In this document: positions 49,044 to 58,370 of the stretch, one piece after another
How positions within the stretch are numbered: the stretch's first letter is position 1
How the letters are laid out: every line of letters starts with the position of its first letter
Source of the DNA: Anaerolineales bacterium
Lineage (GTDB): Bacteria; Chloroflexota; Anaerolineae; Anaerolineales; UBA4823
Direction: 5' to 3'
Length of the DNA stretch: 64,000 bases
Assembly (NCBI GenBank): GCA_016929095.1
Contig: JAFGJM010000054.1
Location: 47,860-111,859 of the forward strand
Position numbers and translations under genes: made by a program
Notes under the pieces: model-generated
The model's database searches: none
What the model was told of the DNA's origin: nothing
Seen by the model: the letters and a program-made list of their open reading frames with translations, nothing else

Positions 49044-50590
49044 TATTTCTTTATGGACCTCCCGGATCCGGAAAAACGACACTGGGTAAATTACTGGCGA
49101 AATCATTGGATTTGTATTTTGTCGATCTGGACGAATTGATATCTTCTCAAGCAAGATTGTCCATTCCAGATATTTTTGCGGCAGAGGGTGAGAGCGGGTT
49201 TCGGCAGCGGGAGAAAGAAGCGCTCCGGCAGATATTGAAGAGAACCGAACAGGTGGTTGCTTTGGGCGGTGGCGCGCTGTTGGATGAAGATAATCGCAGA
49301 TTAGCAGAGGCACACGGGAAAGTGGTATGTTTACTGGCGCCGTTCGATGAGTTGATGACGCGTATGTGTGATGACCAGGGCAGTCGTCCGTTGCTGGATG
49401 GGGAAAAGACCTCCCTCTTACAAGGATTGTTAGAAGAGAGGCGGGACCATTATGAATCATTCCCAATCCAGATACTCACGGAAGGGTGCACCCCTCGAAA
49501 ATTGGTTCGGGACATTCAAGTTCAGTTGGGGCGTTTCCGTGTTTCGGGTATGGGGAAACCTTATGATGTGATTATCGAGTCGAACAGTTTTTTATCTATA
49601 GGTGATGCATTACAGGCGCATAGCCTGGCTGGTCCGGTCGCTGTGGTCAGTGACACAAACGTCGCCGGGTTTTATATGGATAGGGTTATCCAATCACTAA
49701 TTCAAAATGGATACACAGCATTTTCGGTGATATTACCAGCCGGTGAAACTCATAAAAATATCAATAGCATCGAAATGTTATGGAAAGCCTGCCTGGACAA
49801 TCAATTGGAGCGTTCCAGTACCATGATTGCCCTGGGGGGGGGCGTGGTGGGAGACATGGCGGGCTTTGCTGCCGCCACCTATCTGAGGGGAATTAACTGG
49901 GTGGTAGCGCCAACATCGATGTTGGCAATGGCTGATTCCAGCCTGGGAGGAAAAACCGGAATTGATACTCCACAGGGTAAAAATCTGGTGGGCGCATTCC
50001 ATTCGCCAGGTTTGGTGATAACCGATCCCAATACTTTGCAAACATTGCCGGAAGATGAGCTACGCAGCGGAATGGCGGAGGTGGTTAAAGCCGGATTGAT
50101 TGGAGATGATGAACTTTTCGGACAATGTTCTCAAGGATGGGATGCACTCAGCGAAGATTGGTGTTCCATCGTGCGGCGCTCGGCTGCGGTTAAGATCGAC
50201 GTCATACAAAAGGACCCCTTTGAGCGTGATCTGCGGGCTGTGCTAAATACCGGGCACACCATTGGGCATGCCATCGAAAAAGCCACGGCTTATCGTGTAA
50301 GGCATGGTGAAGCCGTTGCGATCGGGATGGTCATCGAAGCGCGCCTGGCGGAAATATTAGGTTTGGCGAGTGCTAATTTCGCAGAAGAGATCCGTCAATG
50401 TTTAATTGGATTAAATCTCCCCACGAAATTACCGCCGAATATGGATCGGGAGATATTCTATGCAGCCATGCAGCATGATAAAAAGAAATCTTCCGGCAAA
50501 ATCACGTTTGCACTACCGGTGAAAATTGGTGAAGTCAAACCAGGTGTGGTGGTTGAAGATATTAATCTAATCCGTTCAATAATAAAATAG
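49040..50590 (+). CDS. aroKB: Shikimate kinase / 3-dehydroquinate synthase fusion
   Basis: Two shikimate-pathway enzymes in one chain of 516 aa. Residues 1-~172 are shikimate kinase: P-loop GPPGSGKTT (6-14), shikimate-binding DLDELI, the FRQREKEAL segment and VVALGGGALLDED. Residues ~178-516 are dehydroquinate synthase: VVSDTNVAGFY, LGGGVVGDMAGFAAATYLRG, PTSMLAMADSSLGGKTGID and metal ligands in NTGHTIGHAIE. The two catalyse steps 5 and 2, which are not consecutive. It overlaps aroC by 4 nt. Confidence 0.95.
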   Translation: MIFLYGPPGSGKTTLGKLLAKSLDLYFVDLDELISSQARLSIPDIFAAEGESGFRQREKEALRQILKRTEQVVALGGGALLDEDNRRLAEAHGKVVCLLAPFDELMTRMCDDQGSRPLLDGEKTSLLQGLLEERRDHYESFPIQILTEGCTPRKLVRDIQVQLGRFRVSGMGKPYDVIIESNSFLSIGDALQAHSLAGPVAVVSDTNVAGFYMDRVIQSLIQNGYTAFSVILPAGETHKNINSIEMLWKACLDNQLERSSTMIALGGGVVGDMAGFAAATYLRGINWVVAPTSMLAMADSSLGGKTGIDTPQGKNLVGAFHSPGLVITDPNTLQTLPEDELRSGMAEVVKAGLIGDDELFGQCSQGWDALSEDWCSIVRRSAAVKIDVIQKDPFERDLRAVLNTGHTIGHAIEKATAYRVRHGEAVAIGMVIEARLAEILGLASANFAEEIRQCLIGLNLPTKLPPNMDREIFYAAMQHDKKKSSGKITFALPVKIGEVKPGVVVEDINLIRSIIK

Positions 50591-50703
50591 TTGGTCATCG
50601 ATGATTGAAAAACGAAACAAGAAATGTTCCTGGTTAAGGCGCGTGAAAAGATAACTGGTTAATTCAAATCAAATACACATTTGATAGAGTCATAGGAGAT
50701 AAA

Positions 50704-51141
50704 ATGCCTGTATTCTTAGTGCTTCATGGACCTAACATAAACTTATTGGGTAAAAGAGAGCCAGAGGTTTATGGCAAATTAACCCTGGAAGAAATCAATG
50801 ATTGCCTGGAAAAAGCAGCCGTGGAATTGAATATTCAGTTAAAAACCTTCCAATCCAATTCGGAAGGGGGATTGATAGACGCCTTGCACGAGGCACAAAC
50901 CTGGGCAGATGGGGTGATATTCAATCCCGGGGGTTATACGCATACCAGTGTTGCATTGCGGGATGCTGTGGCTGCAATTCATATCCCGGTGATCGAGGTA
51001 CATTTATCAAATATTTCTGGGCGGGAAGAATTCCGGCATACATCTCTGATTGCACCGGTTTGCCAGGGATCGATTGCCGGATTTGGATGGCGTTCATATT
51101 GGCTGGCGTTACAGGCATTGGCAACTCATAATTTGGATTAA
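50704..51141 (+). CDS. aroQ: 3-dehydroquinate dehydratase, type II
   Basis: Dehydrates 3-dehydroquinate. It has the small type II fold (145 aa) with HGPNINLLGKREPEVYG containing the catalytic Tyr, QSNSEGGLIDALHEA, NPGGYTHTSVALRDA, and EVHLSNISGREEFRHTS. AGGAG lies upstream of ATG 50704. A 113-base gap separates it from aroKB, with only a weak promoter candidate near 50660-50690. Confidence 0.95.
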   Translation: MPVFLVLHGPNINLLGKREPEVYGKLTLEEINDCLEKAAVELNIQLKTFQSNSEGGLIDALHEAQTWADGVIFNPGGYTHTSVALRDAVAAIHIPVIEVHLSNISGREEFRHTSLIAPVCQGSIAGFGWRSYWLALQALATHNLD

Positions 51142-51206
51142 GGGTAATTTATACCCCGCGTGCTATAATCCTGAAACCTGATAGTAATTGACTGAAGGTG
51201 ATTTTT

Positions 51207-52142
51207 ATGATTCTTGTCACGGGTGGAACGGGTTTCATCGGTAAAAATTTAGTGCGCACGCTGGTTGAGTCGGGATACTCGGTAAGAGTGCTGATCAGAC
51301 CTTCGCAAAAATCACCGGATATGCCATTTGGTGTTCCGGTCGAAGCAGCGGTGACCAGTTTAAGCGATGCGCGAGGATTACGTGCGGCTATGGTGGGAAT
51401 AGAAACAGTTTATCATTTGGCAGGGGCTGAACGATTGGGGGCTTATGGCAATTTGATGACGGTGGATATCATGGGCACACGTGCGGTAGTTCAAGCCGCT
51501 GCCGACGCCAATGTAGACCGATTCTTTTATATAAGTCATTTAGGAGTCGACCGCGCCTCCGCTTTCCCGGTATTGAAAGCTAAAGCCATCGCTGAAGATG
51601 ATATACGCAAGAGCGGGATCGATTTTACAATCATTCGTTCATCCATTGTATATGGTGAAGAGGATAGTTTTACCACCGGTTTGGCGACATTGCTGTCATC
51701 TATCCCATTTATCATTCCCATCCCTGGCGATGGAAAAACGCTGCTTCAACCTCTATGGGTAGAAGATCTGGTGACAGCTATGGTTTGGGCGTTGGATAAT
51801 AAAGCCACCCGTAATGAAATCTATGAATTAGGTGGACCGGAATTTTTATCACTAACTCAGATCTTCAATCTCACTATGGTGACAATCGGCATAAAGCGTA
51901 TTTTATTGCCCATATCCCCACCCATTTTACGTGGTTTAACCGTAACCCTGGAATCGGTCAGACCCGATCTTCCTGTTTCGGTGTTCTGGTTGGATTACAT
52001 GGCAGCCAACCGTACCTGCGCGCTGGATAATTTACCGCGTAGTTTCAACCTGGCTCCGGCACGTATGTCGCATCAGTTGGATTATTTGAAAGGCGTGAAT
52101 TGGAGCAGACCTCTGTTAAAAACCCTGCTTCAGAGAAGTTGA
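51207..52142 (+). CDS. NAD-dependent epimerase/dehydratase-like protein (NDUFA9-type SDR)
   Basis: Extended short-chain dehydrogenase fold. The dinucleotide motif ILVTGGTGFIGKNLV opens the protein and GVPVEAAVTSLSDARGLRAAM follows. The usual YxxxK pair is not evident, as in NDUFA9-like or NmrA-like proteins. ATG 51207 is used with GAAGGTG upstream. The length is 311 aa. The substrate is unknown. It begins a group of accessory genes after the aromatic operon. Confidence 0.78.
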   Translation: MILVTGGTGFIGKNLVRTLVESGYSVRVLIRPSQKSPDMPFGVPVEAAVTSLSDARGLRAAMVGIETVYHLAGAERLGAYGNLMTVDIMGTRAVVQAAADANVDRFFYISHLGVDRASAFPVLKAKAIAEDDIRKSGIDFTIIRSSIVYGEEDSFTTGLATLLSSIPFIIPIPGDGKTLLQPLWVEDLVTAMVWALDNKATRNEIYELGGPEFLSLTQIFNLTMVTIGIKRILLPISPPILRGLTVTLESVRPDLPVSVFWLDYMAANRTCALDNLPRSFNLAPARMSHQLDYLKGVNWSRPLLKTLLQRS

Positions 52143-52148
52143 ATAGTT

Positions 52149-53066
52149 ATGAAAATTAATATTAAAAATATTGAATTGGTCGAAGATATGGTAGAAATTG
52201 AAGACATCCAGCGCAGGGTTTGGGTGGGTTCGGAAACGGAAGTAGTACCGGCGCATATATTGGTAGCGATTGTCAAATATGGCGGGATATTGATCGGGGC
52301 ATATATCGAAAAAGAAGGTGTTGAGCAATGTGCAGGATTCGTTTTCGGATTTCCGGGTTTTTATACTACCCCGGATGGACCGCGACCAATGCATTGCTCG
52401 GATATGCTGGCTGTGTTACCAGAGTATCGTAATCAGGGTTTGGGATATCGGCTCAAAAGAGCGCAATGGCAGATGGTGCGCAACCAGGGATTGGATCGTA
52501 TTATTTGGACCTATGATCCTTTGATGAGCCGCAATGCGCATTTAAATATCAACAAATTGGGGGCGGTATGTAATCTCTATTTACGGAATTTTTTTGGTGA
52601 ATTGCAGGATAGCATGAATTTTGGATTGGCGACGGATCGTTTTCAAGTGGATTGGTGGGTGAATACAAATCGTGTCAAAGAAAAATTAAGCCGCACCGCT
52701 CGCAAATCATTGTCTTTTGATCATTATATGGCTGCCGGAGTTACGGTCGTCAACCCTGCCCGGCAAAATTCACTCGGATTTCCTTGTCCATCATCTGACT
52801 TATCCTATATAATCGATATTATAAGTAATGATAAATCCGACCTGGACGAACAGCAATTTCCCGCTTTGTTGTTAGTAGAAATCCCATCGGATTTTCTTAC
52901 TCTCAAAGAGAAAGATCCCTCTCTGGCGAGAAATTGGAGAGAACATACTCGAAATATTTTTGAAGCATTATTTGAAAAAGACTACCTGGTGACAGATTTG
53001 GTTTATTCACCCGGGGAACCTTCACGCAGTTATTATGTTTTGAGTTACGGAAAGAGTACCTTATGA
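52149..53066 (+). CDS. GNAT-family N-acyltransferase, racemase-associated (COG3375-like)
   Basis: The acetyl-CoA binding block MLAVLPEYRNQGLGYRLKRA is followed by WTYDPLMSRNAHLNINKLGA and ATDRFQVDWW, a pattern I associate with GNAT proteins encoded beside N-succinylamino acid racemases. The length is 305 aa. It overlaps the racemase gene by 4 nt. Known pathway knowledge: such pairs N-succinylate D-amino acids, racemise the product and desuccinylate the L form. The acyl donor here is inferred. Confidence 0.8.
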   Translation: MKINIKNIELVEDMVEIEDIQRRVWVGSETEVVPAHILVAIVKYGGILIGAYIEKEGVEQCAGFVFGFPGFYTTPDGPRPMHCSDMLAVLPEYRNQGLGYRLKRAQWQMVRNQGLDRIIWTYDPLMSRNAHLNINKLGAVCNLYLRNFFGELQDSMNFGLATDRFQVDWWVNTNRVKEKLSRTARKSLSFDHYMAAGVTVVNPARQNSLGFPCPSSDLSYIIDIISNDKSDLDEQQFPALLLVEIPSDFLTLKEKDPSLARNWREHTRNIFEALFEKDYLVTDLVYSPGEPSRSYYVLSYGKSTL

Positions 53067-54172
53067 TCATCGAATCTTTTGTATTGAGGCACATTCGCAT
53101 GCCTTTACGGTCGACTTTTGCTATCTCCTCCGGTGCAAGCGATGAACGAGATTGTATTATATTAGAAGTCACCGTAGATGGCATTAAGGGATATGGGGAA
53201 TGCGTCGCTGAGCGCGATCCCAGTTATTCCAGCGAGACGGTAGGGACATCCTGGCATATTTTAAATGAATTTTTAATACCAGAGATATTAGGGAAAGACT
53301 TCAAAGAGCCCGGTGATTTCCAGCCAAAAGTCTCCTTCATTATCAAAGGGCACTTGATGTGTAAGGCAGCGGTCGAAATGGCCTTATGGGATGTCAAGGG
53401 AAAACAAGAAGGAAAATCTCTTAAAACATTGATAGGTGGCGTACGTTCGAAAGTGGACGTGGGCGTTTCGGTCGGGATTCAAGAGTCACCACAGGCGCTG
53501 GTAAAGGTTGTAGAAGGTTATGTTAAACAGGGGTATAAACGGATCAAACTCAAGATCAAACCGCAAAGAGATATCGCAGAAACCCGGGCAGTCCGCAAAG
53601 CTTTTCCGGATATGCGCTTGCAGGTAGATGCGAATTCGGCTTATAACATTGAATCGGCAAAAGATTTAAAGCCACTGGACGAACTCGACTTGCTGCTTAT
53701 CGAACAACCGTTGAATGAAGATGATATTATCGACCATGCTCAATTGCAACCCCAATTCAAAACACCGATTTGTTTGGATGAAAGCATATTATGCGTACGT
53801 CATGCCCGGCAAGCTATAGATTTAGGAGCCTGTCGAATCATTAATATCAAGCCCGGCAGAGTGGGAGGCATTACCGAGGCGATGGCGATCCATGATCTGT
53901 GTCAACAGAGAAATGTACCCGTGTGGTGCGGCGGGATGTTGGAGACTGGGGTCGGGCGGGCGGCTAACCTGGCATTGGCATCCTTGCCGGGATTTATCCT
54001 GCCCGGGGATATCTCGGCTACAGAAAGATATTTTTTCGAGGATATTACCCAACAATGGTTCACATTAAATAACGATAGTACGATAACTGTTCCCGAAGCG
54101 CCCGGTTTGGGAATTGACATCGATCCTGATAATCTTGAAAAATACACATTAGCGAAAATGACTATTCCTTAA
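53063..54172 (+). CDS. N-succinylamino acid racemase / o-succinylbenzoate synthase family enzyme
   Basis: Enolase-superfamily enzyme. The catalytic lysine pair is in KLK (K162 and K164), the metal ligand segment is QVDANSAYN, then IEQPLNEDD and LDESI. The opposing catalytic lysine is K263 in NIKPGRVGG. The C-terminal GGMLETGVGRAANLALASLPGF block is characteristic of the NSAR/OSBS branch. The length is 369 aa. No other menaquinone genes are nearby and a GNAT gene overlaps it by 4 nt, so racemase activity is more likely than a role in menaquinone synthesis. Confidence 0.88.
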   Translation: MIIESFVLRHIRMPLRSTFAISSGASDERDCIILEVTVDGIKGYGECVAERDPSYSSETVGTSWHILNEFLIPEILGKDFKEPGDFQPKVSFIIKGHLMCKAAVEMALWDVKGKQEGKSLKTLIGGVRSKVDVGVSVGIQESPQALVKVVEGYVKQGYKRIKLKIKPQRDIAETRAVRKAFPDMRLQVDANSAYNIESAKDLKPLDELDLLLIEQPLNEDDIIDHAQLQPQFKTPICLDESILCVRHARQAIDLGACRIINIKPGRVGGITEAMAIHDLCQQRNVPVWCGGMLETGVGRAANLALASLPGFILPGDISATERYFFEDITQQWFTLNNDSTITVPEAPGLGIDIDPDNLEKYTLAKMTIP

Positions 54173-54225
54173 TTTGCTTTTTTAAATTTGTTTCGCTATA
54201 CTCATATTATTCGTAGGAGGTGGTT

Positions 54226-54858
54226 ATGCAAATTTATGATATTTCAGTGACCATAGAAAACGGAATGCCTGTATGGCCAGGTGATCCACAGGTGGAACTG
54301 GAACGAATCGCGGAAATCGGGAAAGACTCTGCGGCTAATATTTCAAAAATTTGTATGGGTTTGCATACCGGCACGCATGTAGATGCGCCAGTTCATTTTC
54401 TACCAGATGGAACAGGGGTAGATCAACTAGCTTTAAAAATATTAACCGGGCGGGTTTATGTACTGGAGATGCTTAAAGCGAACCTCATTGATGCTGCGGC
54501 ATTAGAAAAAGCGGAAATCCCACCTCGAACGCGCCGTTTGATCATAAAAACCCGCAATTCTCAATTGTGGTCTTCAAGTAACAAAGGATTTCACGAAAAT
54601 TTTGTTGGCATCACCGCTGATGGTGCGCAATATTTAGTCGATCATGGTATCAAGCTGATTGGCATGGATTATTTATCGGTTGCACCATTTAAGCAAGGGC
54701 AAATCCCGCATGAAATTTTTCTCAAGGCAGGCGTTGTGCTTGTGGAAGGATTGGATTTGTCGAAAGTAAGCCAGGGTCGTTATTCACTATACTGTTTGCC
54801 TTTAAAAATATTGGATGCGGATGGCGCCCCGGCAAGAGCAATATTGATAGGAGTATGA
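54226..54858 (+). CDS. Cyclase / kynurenine formamidase-like metal hydrolase
   Basis: The metal-binding motif HTGTHVDAPVHF and the start YDISVTIENGMPVWPGDP define the cyclase (KynB-like) family. The C-terminal part IGMDYLSVAPF is also typical. TAGGAGG precedes ATG 54226. The length is 210 aa. No tryptophan-degradation gene is adjacent, so the substrate is open; an amide or ester linked to the racemase pathway upstream is one possibility. Confidence 0.85.
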   Translation: MQIYDISVTIENGMPVWPGDPQVELERIAEIGKDSAANISKICMGLHTGTHVDAPVHFLPDGTGVDQLALKILTGRVYVLEMLKANLIDAAALEKAEIPPRTRRLIIKTRNSQLWSSSNKGFHENFVGITADGAQYLVDHGIKLIGMDYLSVAPFKQGQIPHEIFLKAGVVLVEGLDLSKVSQGRYSLYCLPLKILDADGAPARAILIGV

Positions 54859-54891
54859 ACCAGGCTACAAAAAAACTATTTATTAGAAGCC

Positions 54892-55455
54892 ATGGTATGG
54901 ATTAATAAACCATTTTTAGCAGTTATATTAATGGCGAGCTTGGTTATTAGCGCCTGTCAATCTGCACCATTAGAATCTGTAAAGGAGGGTGAAATGTCCA
55001 TTACAGTGTCAAGTCCCGCGTTTAATGAAGGGGGAACCATCTCCCCAAAATACACCTGCGACGCTGAAAATCTCTCACCGGCATTGAATTGGTCTGGCAT
55101 CCCTCAGAATACAAAAAGCCTGGCTTTGATCGTGGATGACCCGGATGCTCCGGTGGGTATCTTTGTACATTGGGTTATTTACGAGATGGCTGGAAACCTC
55201 AATGGATTACCAGAGGGTGTGGCAAAATCTGATATTGTGAACGGGATTGGGATACAGGGAATTAACGATTTTCGTAAAACAGGGTACGACGGACCTTGCC
55301 CGCCCAAAGGTTCGACACACCGCTATTACTTCAAGCTATATGCTCTGGATTCTCCACTCAATTTAAAAGCCGGCGCCAGGAAAATCGATGTAGAAAAAGC
55401 CATGCAAGGGCATGTGCTGGCACAGGGGCAGCTCATGGGTCGATACAGCAGATAA
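54892..55455 (+). CDS. Lipoprotein of the PEBP / YbhB family
   Basis: A signal peptide ends in the lipobox LVISAC, so the mature protein begins with a lipid-modified Cys at residue 22. The phosphatidylethanolamine-binding fold is shown by LIVDDPDAPVGIFVHWV and GYDGPCPPKGSTHRYYF. The length is 187 aa. The function of bacterial members is poorly defined. It stops 5 nt short of the convergent fabL gene. Confidence 0.85.
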   Translation: MVWINKPFLAVILMASLVISACQSAPLESVKEGEMSITVSSPAFNEGGTISPKYTCDAENLSPALNWSGIPQNTKSLALIVDDPDAPVGIFVHWVIYEMAGNLNGLPEGVAKSDIVNGIGIQGINDFRKTGYDGPCPPKGSTHRYYFKLYALDSPLNLKAGARKIDVEKAMQGHVLAQGQLMGRYSR

Positions 55456-55460
55456 TACAC

Positions 55461-56261
55461 TCATTCGGGGGGAGATAAGGTTATGCCTTGGAAAGGTAAG
55501 GTTTGCCCTCCGTCAACCGTGATCACCTGCCCGCGTATCATGCTGGCTGCCGGGCCACATAAGAACGCAACCACACCGGCAATATCCTGAGGTGTTGCCA
55601 TTCTACCGGCGGGTATTTGTGCGATAATTTTCGATAAATCTTCTTCGATACTTTTAAACGATTGGAAATGGGAAAGGGCTTCGGTCATTACGATACCTGG
55701 CGATACCGCGTTGACGATGATTTTTTTATTCGCTAATTCTACAGCCAGGTAGCGGACCAATGATTCCAGGGCTGCTTTACTTGCGCCTACGACCACATAA
55801 TCGGGCAGCACGCGCTGAGATCCAGGGCTGGATACCGCGACGATAGCACCCCCGCCGCGTTTTTCCATTAATGGTACAGCACGTTGGGTAGAAAATAACA
55901 ATGAGCGAGCATTGATGTTCATCGTCCAATCCCAGCCTTTAGGTTTCTGTTTTAAAGCCGGGCGGTTATACCCGGAAGCAGCATTGCATATCAAGAAATC
56001 TAGACCGTTAAAGTTTTGCTCCACCTGGTCAAATAACGCATTAATGCCTTCAATAGTCCCGATATCTGCTTTTACCACCAGCGCCTGCCTGCCCAGAGAA
56101 CGGATTTCCGCGGCAGTTTCCTCAGCCGGTTTCCTGTTGCGAAAGAAGTTAACGGCAATATCTGCACCTAATTGAGCAAAATGCAGGGCAATGGCTTTAC
56201 CAATGCCTCGACCGGAGCCTGTGACAAGCGTTATTTTTCCGTAAAAAGAATTTTCAATCAT
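55461..56261 (-). CDS. fabL: Enoyl-ACP reductase FabL-type short-chain dehydrogenase
   Basis: Classical SDR with the nucleotide motif TGSGRGIGKAIALHF. The segment WDWTMNINARSLLFSTQRA, SSPGSQRVLPDYVVVGASKAAL and the ending ITVDGGQTLPF closely follow the FabL pattern, with Tyr-x6-Lys spacing rather than the YxxxK of general SDRs. The length is 266 aa. It probably reduces enoyl-ACP in fatty acid elongation. Other SDR roles cannot be excluded. Confidence 0.78.
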   Translation of the reverse strand: MIENSFYGKITLVTGSGRGIGKAIALHFAQLGADIAVNFFRNRKPAEETAAEIRSLGRQALVVKADIGTIEGINALFDQVEQNFNGLDFLICNAASGYNRPALKQKPKGWDWTMNINARSLLFSTQRAVPLMEKRGGGAIVAVSSPGSQRVLPDYVVVGASKAALESLVRYLAVELANKKIIVNAVSPGIVMTEALSHFQSFKSIEEDLSKIIAQIPAGRMATPQDIAGVVAFLCGPAASMIRGQVITVDGGQTLPFQGITLSPPE

Positions 56262-56461
56262 AGTCTACCTTTGTCCCTGTGAAAATTAGTTTATCAAGCA
56301 TCTCGTTAAATGGCAACAAAAATGGGGATAATATTTGAAAATCGGTGATCGAAATTGTTTGTTGCAATATTTTTTTTATCTATCAATGATAGAATTTGAT
56401 CTTATAGTACCCAATCTAATTAATAGAGATCAGAGATGAATATCAGAGCGTGGGAATGATC

Positions 56462-58195
56462 ATGAGTTTTGGCAATAAAACCAATATCGTTTGGAACAAA
56501 AGCCTCATTCGGATTGTATTTTCTTATATATTTGCACTGTTGATCGGTTTTTTGGCGTTTTGCTATTTCTATCCACTGAGTTATATTCTTAGCGATGACA
56601 TTGGATTCTACACCGGCGATAGCGCTCAGCATGTTTCAGGGTTTTATGCTTTTCGCGATACCCCCTGGCATTTACCGGTTTTTTGGACCGATCGACTGAA
56701 TTATCCCGAGGGGGTAAATATCATCAACACAGACAGCATCCCAATCGTTGCGTTAATCGTAAAGCCATTTATCAAATTTCTACCGCCTGATTTTCATTAT
56801 TTTCGCCTCTGGTACTTACTCGCATTCTTGGTTCAAGCAGTTGGGGCGGTTTTTCTAATCCACCAGATGGGAAGGCAACGACTGATCGATGGCATCCTGG
56901 CAGCATGTTTTGCAGTGATAACCCCCTGTTTTGTATTGCGCTCTGGGCATACGACCTTGATGACCCAGGGAATTCTATTAATTGCCTTGGGTTTTTATTT
57001 TAAGGGAATGCAGTATAAGAATAAAAGGATAAAACCGCCTCGAATTTGGTATGGTTTGTGGATTTCACTCATCGGTATTTCGTTTTTGATGCATGTTTAT
57101 CTTACGGCTATGATCCTTCCTGTCTATTGGGCTGCCGTTTTTGATATGTATGGTAAACGAAATTCTTGGGGTACGATTTTGTTGGATTGCCTTTACCCGC
57201 TTGTTGTGTTGATCATTCTATTTTTTGCCTTCTGGTTTTCCCCCAATTCAGTTCTCACGACGGAAGATTCCGGCTATGGGGTTTTCTCGATGAATTTATA
57301 CGCCCCCTTTGTTGGGGGATCATTGATAACGTGGGGAGAAAATCTCTTACCGGTTTCTCCACAGCAGGCGCATGAAGGACAAAATTATCTTGGCCTTGGT
57401 GTAATCATATTATTCTTTTTAGCGATATATTTCATACGCAACTCACTGAAACAGATATGGCAATGCCATCGCTATTTCATAATCCTACTGATGTTATTTT
57501 CTATCTTTGCGCTTTCGAATAAGATTTACGCCGGTACGACTCTGCTGTGGGAATACCCACCTTTTTTATCGGAATTAGTGGGCTTTTTGGGGAACCGATT
57601 CCGTTCAACCGGACGATTTTTTTGGCCGGTTGGATATGCAATAATATTCAGCGCGATAGCCGGAGTTTTACGTTTGAAGCAGAAGTTAATCCCGTTGATC
57701 GTGATGGGTTTACTGATCCTGCAAATTTGGGATGTCCCCAAATTTAATTTTGATACCATAGTCCAAGTTGATCAAACTGCAAAAGAAGCTTTTCCGCCGC
57801 GTTTATGGAACAGGTTATTATCCGGTAAAGAGATGTTGTATGTGATGCCAGCGCTCAAATGCGGTGGCCGGGTGGAAGAGATATCCACACTTCAGCTATT
57901 GGCTGCCAAAAACCATGTATTGATCAATACAGTTTATGGCGCCCGTAATACGGCGGATTGCGAAGAAAAACAAAAAGATATGCTTTCTCATCTTGAAAGC
58001 GGCACTGTACATGTATTCCTGAGCGTGGTGTATAAAAACCCGGTTTCTCTTGAACAGGTAAAGCAATTCATGGGAGAAAATACATATAAGTGGTGCCGTC
58101 AATTTAGCCAGGGGATCGTGTGCGTACCAGATCCCGATGAAAGAGATTTAAACGTGCTGAACAGTAAATTGCTATCCAAATTGCCGAAAGAGTAA
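56462..58195 (+). CDS. Polytopic membrane protein, GT-C/DUF6311-like
   Basis: About ten to twelve membrane helices over residues 15-430, then a soluble C-terminal part. The first external loop has the acidic motif YTGDSAQHVSGFYAFRDTPW, similar to the catalytic loop of GT-C glycosyltransferases that use lipid-linked sugars. ATG 56462 is preferred; GTG 56450 and ATG 56456 are in frame. The length is 577 aa. The acceptor and donor are unknown. The C-terminal ~130 residues contain three well-spaced Cys and may be extracytoplasmic. Confidence 0.72.
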   Translation: MSFGNKTNIVWNKSLIRIVFSYIFALLIGFLAFCYFYPLSYILSDDIGFYTGDSAQHVSGFYAFRDTPWHLPVFWTDRLNYPEGVNIINTDSIPIVALIVKPFIKFLPPDFHYFRLWYLLAFLVQAVGAVFLIHQMGRQRLIDGILAACFAVITPCFVLRSGHTTLMTQGILLIALGFYFKGMQYKNKRIKPPRIWYGLWISLIGISFLMHVYLTAMILPVYWAAVFDMYGKRNSWGTILLDCLYPLVVLIILFFAFWFSPNSVLTTEDSGYGVFSMNLYAPFVGGSLITWGENLLPVSPQQAHEGQNYLGLGVIILFFLAIYFIRNSLKQIWQCHRYFIILLMLFSIFALSNKIYAGTTLLWEYPPFLSELVGFLGNRFRSTGRFFWPVGYAIIFSAIAGVLRLKQKLIPLIVMGLLILQIWDVPKFNFDTIVQVDQTAKEAFPPRLWNRLLSGKEMLYVMPALKCGGRVEEISTLQLLAAKNHVLINTVYGARNTADCEEKQKDMLSHLESGTVHVFLSVVYKNPVSLEQVKQFMGENTYKWCRQFSQGIVCVPDPDERDLNVLNSKLLSKLPKE

Positions 58196-58286
58196 TCGGA
58201 AGTTATCAGTTTTTTAAAATCAACTATCCATAAACCTCAAGATATTTATCCATGGATAGAATATATTTTCAATATTATTTACCAGG

Positions 58287-58334
58287 AAAATAAAAATCCC
58301 TTCCATCCAAAAAATCTTCATTTGAACGGAAGGG
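58287..58334 (-). terminator. Terminator after ftsH
   Basis: On the minus strand CCCTTCC (58334-58328) pairs with GGAAGGG (58304-58298), followed by ATTTTTATTTT. The loop is long (23 bases), so strength is uncertain. Confidence 0.5.
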
Positions 58335-58370
58335 TATATTATTAAATACCAGAATCTTGAGTTGTCGGTA

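Noticed and set aside
53063..54172. Menaquinone o-succinylbenzoate synthase (menC)
   Set aside because: No other men genes are present and a GNAT gene overlaps it; the racemase branch fits the context better, although the activities overlap within this family.
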